From: an uncultured Bacilli bacterium
Lineage (GTDB): Bacteria > Bacillota_I > Bacilli_A > RF39 > UBA660
Assembly: GCA_934096785.1 (NCBI GenBank)
Contig: CAKONA010000026.1
Coordinates: 1-10,180, forward strand
Length of the DNA: 10,180 nucleotides
Reading direction: 5' to 3'
The notes beneath the pieces were generated by a model. The model had not been told where the DNA came from and did no database searches. It worked only from the letters and a program-made list of their open reading frames with translations. Positions 7,595-10,180 of the stretch are shown here, one piece after another; the first letter of the stretch is position 1; every line of letters starts with the position of its first letter. A program made the position numbers and the translations under genes.

Positions 7595-7619
7595 TTCACT
7601 TTAAAAAGTGAATTTTTTT
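7593..7619 (+). terminator. Intrinsic terminator after gerE
   Basis: Inverted repeat AATTCACTTT / AAAGTGAATT followed by five more T. The left arm begins inside the gerE stop codon. Confidence 0.8.
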
Positions 7620-7637
7620 AATTATATGACATAAACT
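7610..7637 (+). promoter_or_regulatory. Possible sigma-E promoter of gerM
   Basis: GAATTTT (7610-7616, 6 of 7 to kmATATT) and CATAAACT (7630-7637, 7 of 8 to CATACAmT) lie 13 bases apart, the same gap as in the spoIIIAH candidate. The predicted RNA start is near 7644, on the first ATG of gerM. B. subtilis gerM is a sigma-E gene. The -35 overlaps the gerE terminator. Confidence 0.4.
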
Positions 7638-7642
7638 TTAGT

Positions 7643-8572
7643 ATGATAAAAAGATATGCGATGAATAAAATTTTTGTTAGTACTTTAGTGTTTGGATTAC
7701 TTGTTTTGTTTTATTTAGTACCAAGTCCATCTTTTGAGATGGAAGTAGTGGAGGAAGATAATAAAGATAGAAAAGAGAATGTTGTGTATTTGCTTGATGA
7801 AGATAATTATGTATCTAGAGTTATTAGTTATTATGATGAGAGTGATATTGAAGAACTAATACGTGAAAAGATAAAGATTCTTATTAATGGAGATAAGAGT
7901 TTAGGAAAGTTTTATTCTTTGATACCTAAAAATACTATTTTAAAAGATGTTAAGATTGAAAAGGATAGTGTGTATTTAAATTTTAATAAAGAAATTCTTA
8001 GTGTTAATAAATATTTAGAAGAGTCTATGATAGAGGCTATAGTATTTAGTTTAACTGAAATAAATGGTATTAATAATATTTATATAAATGTTGAATCTGA
8101 GAAACTTACTAAACTTCCTAATTCTGGAAGAGAGATTCCTTATCCTTTAACAAGAAGTTTTGGAATAAATAAAAAGTATGATTTAAATAGTTTAAATGAT
8201 ATAGATAAAACTACTATATATTTTGTTAAATCTAGTGATGAAATGGAATACTATGTACCTGTTACTAAAGTTAGTAATACTAGTAGCTCTAAGATAGATA
8301 TAATTATTGAAGAATTGAAAAGTACAGTTTATGCTCAAGATAATTTAAACAGTTATGTTTCTAGTAATATAGAACTTGTAGATAAGGAGATAAGCGATGA
8401 AAAAGTTAATTTAATATTTAATGATTTTATATTTAATGATATATCTTCTAAAGTTATTTTAGAAGAGGTTAAGTATGTGGTTTCTGAAAGTATATTTGCA
8501 AATATGAATGTAAAAGAGGTTATTTTTAGTACAAAAGAACATAATAATATTGTAAGTGTTAAAAAAAGTTAA
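7643..8572 (+). CDS. gerM: GerM-like protein with two GerMN domains
   Basis: 309-aa membrane-anchored protein facing the space between mother cell and forespore. In B. subtilis, GerM is a lipoprotein required for the SpoIIIAH-SpoIIQ complex to assemble properly, and mutants also fail in germination. Visible here: an N-terminal hydrophobic segment (about 8-26), an acidic linker, GerMN domain 1 (about 46-155, with VYLNFNKEIL and a late INNIYINVE strand) and GerMN domain 2 (about 189-302, with TIYFVKSSDEMEYYVPVTK and KVNLIFNDF). Between them lies YPLTRSFG. The N-terminal region has no cysteine, so there is no lipobox and anchoring must be by the helix. Neither possible start has a good ribosome site. 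ATG 7643 is given; if the sigma-E-like promoter is real, the in-frame ATG at 7661 (MNKIFVST) is the better start. Context next to gerE and the SpoIIIAH-like gene strongly supports the call. Confidence 0.85.
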   Translation: MIKRYAMNKIFVSTLVFGLLVLFYLVPSPSFEMEVVEEDNKDRKENVVYLLDEDNYVSRVISYYDESDIEELIREKIKILINGDKSLGKFYSLIPKNTILKDVKIEKDSVYLNFNKEILSVNKYLEESMIEAIVFSLTEINGINNIYINVESEKLTKLPNSGREIPYPLTRSFGINKKYDLNSLNDIDKTTIYFVKSSDEMEYYVPVTKVSNTSSSKIDIIIEELKSTVYAQDNLNSYVSSNIELVDKEISDEKVNLIFNDFIFNDISSKVILEEVKYVVSESIFANMNVKEVIFSTKEHNNIVSVKKS

Positions 8573-8580
8573 AAAAGGGG

Positions 8581-8609
8581 TTGCAAAAATAAAAATAGTG
8601 TTGTATACT
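8581..8609 (+). promoter_or_regulatory. Sigma-A promoter of the tRNA-Arg gene
   Basis: -35 TTGCAA (8581-8586), 17-base spacer, -10 TATACT (8604-8609), 19 bases before the mature 5' end of the tRNA. Confidence 0.75.
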
Positions 8610-8628
8610 TTAGTAGTAATTTCTAGTT

Positions 8629-8705
<77 letters not shown>

Positions 8706-8717
8706 TTAATGTTAATT

Positions 8718-8740
8718 AAGTCTTATATTAAGGCTTTTTT
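8718..8740 (+). terminator. Intrinsic terminator after tRNA-Arg
   Basis: Seven-base stem AAGTCTT / AAGGCTT (one wobble) with a 5-base loop, followed by a run of six T. Confidence 0.75.
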
Positions 8741-8786
8741 AATTTGTTCTTTTTTTTTAAACACACTTTTAAATACACTCTTTAAT

Positions 8787-8812
8787 AAAAAAAAGAACTC
8801 TTTGTAGAGTTC
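8787..8812 (-). terminator. Minus-strand intrinsic terminator (end of candidate sRNA B)
   Basis: On the minus strand: perfect 7-base stem GAACTCT / AGAGTTC with loop ACAA, followed by eight T. A textbook terminator with no protein gene upstream of it on that strand. Confidence 0.8.
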
Positions 8813-8876
8813 CTTGATAATTGAATAGACTTATATGTTCATAGAATTTAAAATTGTCACAATGCAATTACGTTGT
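8787..8876 (-). ncRNA. Candidate small RNA B
   Basis: About 90 bases between a promoter-like pair (TTGACA, 16-base spacer, TACATT) and a textbook terminator, all on the minus strand, with no start codon followed by a useful ORF. The RNA would contain the small palindrome ATTGTGACAAT (8853-8863) near its 5' half and the terminator hairpin at its 3' end. Family unknown. A trans-acting regulatory RNA or an RNA with a protein partner are both possible; this is inference from layout only. Confidence 0.45.
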
Positions 8877-8882
8877 ACTAAT

Positions 8883-8910
8883 AATGTATCATAGTATATT
8901 TTGATGTCAA
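8883..8910 (-). promoter_or_regulatory. Promoter of candidate sRNA B
   Basis: On the minus strand: perfect -35 TTGACA (8910-8905), 16-base spacer, -10 TACATT (8888-8883) with extended TGA before it. The predicted RNA start is near 8876-8878. Confidence 0.55.
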
Positions 8911-8936
8911 GACTTTTTGAGATTTTATTGAGCAAA

Positions 8937-8962
8937 CGAAAAGGCTAGTAACAACTAGCCTT
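8937..8962 (-). terminator. Minus-strand terminator-like hairpin (end of candidate sRNA A)
   Basis: Perfect 9-base inverted repeat AAGGCTAGT / ACTAGCCTT with a 4-base loop. On the minus strand it is followed by TT after the stem's own TT, then CGTTTG, a weak but usable U-tract. On the plus strand the tail is not T-rich. Confidence 0.5.
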
Positions 8963-9040
8963 AATAAATGTCTTTCGACACTTGGGAAAGTATTGTATTA
9001 GATACAATACCGTATAAAGCATTTCTACTCTTGTAATTGG
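8937..9040 (-). ncRNA. Candidate structured small RNA A
   Basis: On the minus strand about 100 bases fold into three successive hairpins. The first is a perfect 9-base repeat GTATTGTAT / ATACAATAC (8990-9010). The second is AAGTGTC / GACATTT closed by a GAAA (GNRA) tetraloop. The third is the 9-base terminal hairpin at 8941-8962. A TATGAT -10-like box lies just upstream (9051-9046), but no good -35 is seen. The dense structure without a ribosome-site-led ORF suggests a structured RNA. No known family is recognised. Because inverted repeats fold on both strands, strand assignment rests on the -10 box, the GNRA loop and the T-tail. Confidence 0.4.
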
Positions 9041-9096
9041 ATTTTATCATACTGTTTTATATTAGTAAAGTGATTTTAAAAAATGTATACGTTTTA

Positions 9097-9125
9097 TTGA
9101 TAACTATCGTTTTTTATGATATTAC
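9097..9125 (+). promoter_or_regulatory. Promoter of candidate sRNA C
   Basis: -35 TTGATA (9097-9102), 17-base spacer, -10 TATTAC (9120-9125) with extended TGA. The predicted RNA start is near 9132. Confidence 0.4.
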
Positions 9126-9131
9126 TTATGT

Positions 9132-9193
9132 AAACGAAGCGCTTTGGGTACGGAGTATTTCGTACGGTTTAAGATGAATTATTTCATCTTTTT
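9132..9193 (+). ncRNA. Candidate short RNA C (about 60 nt)
   Basis: A plus-strand unit between a promoter-like pair and a good terminator. It begins AAACGAAGCGCTTTGGG, locally the most GC-rich stretch of this AT-rich gap, and forms hairpin GTACGG / TCGTAC (loop AGTATT) before the terminator hairpin. No ORF is present. It could be a small regulatory RNA or an attenuated leader. No riboswitch class is recognised. Confidence 0.4.
9171..9193 (+). terminator. Plus-strand intrinsic terminator (end of candidate sRNA C)
   Basis: Perfect 8-base stem AAGATGAA / TTCATCTT with loop TTAT, followed by TTTC. No protein gene lies within 500 bases upstream on this strand. Confidence 0.7.
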
Positions 9194-9206
9194 CTTTGGA
9201 TAATTG

Positions 9207-9235
9207 TTGATACTTACTTGCATTTAAGATATAAT
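9207..9235 (+). promoter_or_regulatory. Sigma-A promoter before a decayed small ORF
   Basis: -35 TTGATA (9207-9212), 17-base spacer, perfect -10 TATAAT (9230-9235). A GAGGT ribosome site (9253-9257) and an ATG at 9267 follow. Confidence 0.65.
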
Positions 9236-9266
9236 AAATTTGTTTTAAATGTGAGGTAAAATTAAT

Positions 9267-9402
9267 ATGATTAAGAAAGAAAAATTAAAATTTAAGACTA
9301 AACTATTAATTTAAAATATGATGATAATGAATTTGAAAAAAATAGTGAATTCATAAAGAAATTGAAAGTGAAATAGAGTTAGATTTAGCAGGTTCTGATT
9401 GA
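9267..9402 (+). pseudogene. Possible frameshifted small ORF (about 45 codons)
   Basis: A promoter and GAGGT ribosome site lead into an ATG whose frame closes after 15 codons (MIKKEKLKFKTKLLI). Protein-like sequence seems to continue in a second frame (LKYDDNEFEKNSEFIK) and then a third (EIESEIELDLAGSD, ending at TGA 9400-9402), which would fit a short acidic protein broken by two frameshifts. The alternative is an intact 15-codon leader peptide, with 6 Lys in 15 residues, followed by noncoding AT-rich DNA. No family recognised. Its end overlaps the -35 region of the next gene. Confidence 0.25.
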
Positions 9403-9427
9403 CAATCAGTATCATTTATGATATAAT
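9395..9427 (+). promoter_or_regulatory. Consensus promoter with palindromic operator-like site
   Basis: Perfect -35 TTGACA (9399-9404), 17-base spacer, perfect -10 TATAAT (9422-9427). The 15-base palindrome CTGATTGACAATCAG (9395-9409) sits exactly on the -35 box. The spacer holds a second inverted repeat, TATCAT / ATGATA (9410-9423). Such placement suits a repressor site, but no cognate regulator can be named. Confidence 0.7.
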
Positions 9428-9455
9428 ATGTGCATTATTAAGGGGGGTAGATAAT

Positions 9456-10180
9456 ATGTCATGGTTTTTACCAATATATCTATGGGGAGTAGTAATAAGT
9501 AGTATAGTTAATAATACAAAGAGTTTACTTGCGTTATGGTATGCTTATAGTGAAGACAAGGAATTCTTTGATAAATTTATGCAAAGAGAAACATCTGGAA
9601 AGGTAATGTTTTTTGGAAGAAATATACTTAAAACATTTATTCCAATTTATAATATTGTTCATCCAATTAACTTAATTCTTAAGAGTAGAATACCTAATAT
9701 CTTTCATCCAATTAAATCTATAAAAAACAATACTAAGAGATATTATGATGTATGGAAGAATAAAGAAATGAAGAGAATCCTAAAAGAAGAAAATACTTCT
9801 AAAACTACTAAAGTTAAAGGTAACGTTAATGTTAATGGAAAAGATGTAGTAAACGTACAAAAAGAATTTAAAAATAAGACTTCTAAAAAGGAAGAAGAAA
9901 AGATGAAAGAGAGTAAAAAACCTGAAGTTATTAAACCTAAAAAGACTGTTCAAACTAAAAATATAGATGAAGAAAAAATGAGAATGCTTAGATCTAAATA
10001 TAATGAATTAAAGATGCAATATGAAGCTAGAAAGAGAAATGGTGCTTCTAATGCTGAACTTAATAGAATAGTTAAACAAATGAATTTAATTGTTAGTGAA
10101 GCAGAAAATGTTAGAAATAATAAGAGTAGTCAAGTTAAAACTCAAACTAATACTGTAAGAGCATGTAATGATGATACAAT
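9456..10180 (+). CDS. Unrecognised membrane-anchored lysine-rich protein, partial at window end
   Basis: An open frame of 241 codons from ATG 9456 that runs off the window. It is supported by an AAGGGGGG ribosome site eight bases upstream and a perfect consensus promoter. I do not recognise a family. The first 20 residues (MSWFLPIYLWGVVISSIV) form a hydrophobic anchor. A second moderately hydrophobic stretch (about 50-75, ILKTFIPIYNIVHPINLIL) may sit at or in the membrane. From about residue 95 the protein is strongly basic, with Lys/Glu-rich low-complexity sequence (KTSKKEEEKMKESKKPEV). A probable coiled coil follows (about 175-225, EEKMRMLRSKYNELKMQYEARKR), with little sign of an enzyme motif. 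The layout suggests a structural or scaffold role at the membrane with a cytoplasmic helical tail; that is inference. The C-terminus is not visible. Confidence 0.75.
   Translation, partial: MSWFLPIYLWGVVISSIVNNTKSLLALWYAYSEDKEFFDKFMQRETSGKVMFFGRNILKTFIPIYNIVHPINLILKSRIPNIFHPIKSIKNNTKRYYDVWKNKEMKRILKEENTSKTTKVKGNVNVNGKDVVNVQKEFKNKTSKKEEEKMKESKKPEVIKPKKTVQTKNIDEEKMRMLRSKYNELKMQYEARKRNGASNAELNRIVKQMNLIVSEAENVRNNKSSQVKTQTNTVRACNDDT

Larger units (their letters stand above)
8741..9455. other. Intergenic region without a convincing protein gene
   Basis: No ORF with a ribosome site longer than about 15 codons is seen. The stretch instead contains two minus-strand terminator-like hairpins, one plus-strand terminator, several promoter-like pairs and perfect inverted repeats, listed separately as candidate small RNAs and sites. 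No tandem repeats, IS ends, DnaA-box clusters or duplicate of the tRNA 3' end (att-like repeat) were found. Confidence 0.6.

Noticed and set aside
7327..7599. Minus-strand ORF of 90 codons covering gerE.
   Set aside because: Antisense to gerE, whose family match is near certain; no promoter or ribosome site.
8945..9022. A 25-codon minus-strand ORF (MLYTVLYLIQYF...) resembling a small hydrophobic type I toxin.
   Set aside because: No ribosome site, and the frame is set by a perfect inverted repeat and runs into the terminal hairpin, which fits RNA structure better than coding.
9021..9036. ATTTCTACTCTTGTA, resembling part of a Cas12a-type CRISPR repeat.
   Set aside because: Only about 15 bases match, the closing stem is broken (GTAATT follows instead of GTAGAT), it occurs once, and no spacers, array or cas genes are present. 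Probably chance in AT-rich DNA.
8961..9050. A 29-codon minus-strand ORF beginning MIKSNYKSRNALYG.
   Set aside because: No ribosome site, it starts inside a -10-like box and overlaps strong RNA hairpins. More likely a chance frame within the candidate structured RNA.

Overview
The window is very AT-rich DNA from a low-GC Bacillota, most likely a gut-type member of the class Bacilli that forms endospores or keeps spore genes. The signs are AT-biased codon use, consensus sigma-A promoters, GGAGG-type ribosome sites, Trp encoded by TGG with TGA not read through (so not the Mycoplasma code), and three sporulation genes close together (spoIIIAH-like, gerE, gerM). The exact taxon cannot be fixed from the sequence.

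Left part (1-2100): the 3' end of a glutamyl-tRNA synthetase gene, a Nudix hydrolase gene with its own near-consensus promoter, and a convergent XRE-family regulator gene. A long perfect hairpin separates the last two and probably terminates transcription from both sides. The regulator is transcribed divergently from an AMP-forming acyl-CoA synthetase-like gene (2175-4031), and the two promoters face each other with matching -10 regions.

Middle (4058-6803): a phosphorelay pair. First comes a multi-pass membrane hybrid histidine kinase (HisKA-HATPase-REC), then a soluble Hpt-REC protein. Between them they hold all four phosphorelay modules (His-Asp-His-Asp), but neither has a DNA-binding or enzymatic output domain.

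Sporulation block (6806-8572): spoIIIAH-like, gerE and gerM in a row. Known biology links them. In Bacillus subtilis, SpoIIIAH and GerM are parts of the SpoIIIA-SpoIIQ complex between mother cell and forespore, GerE is the late mother-cell regulator, and gerE and gerM are near neighbours. The upstream regions carry sigma-E-like elements (spoIIIAH, gerM) and a sigma-K-like -10 element (gerE), which fits mother-cell expression, although these short matches are tentative.

Right part (8581-10180): a tRNA-Arg(UCU) gene with promoter and terminator, then about 700 bases with no convincing protein gene. This stretch is full of hairpins and promoter-like elements and may encode up to three small RNAs, two on the minus strand and one on the plus strand. 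It also holds a possible decayed small ORF. The window ends inside an unrecognised membrane-anchored, lysine-rich, probably coiled-coil protein gene, whose perfect consensus promoter has a 15-base palindrome over the -35 box.
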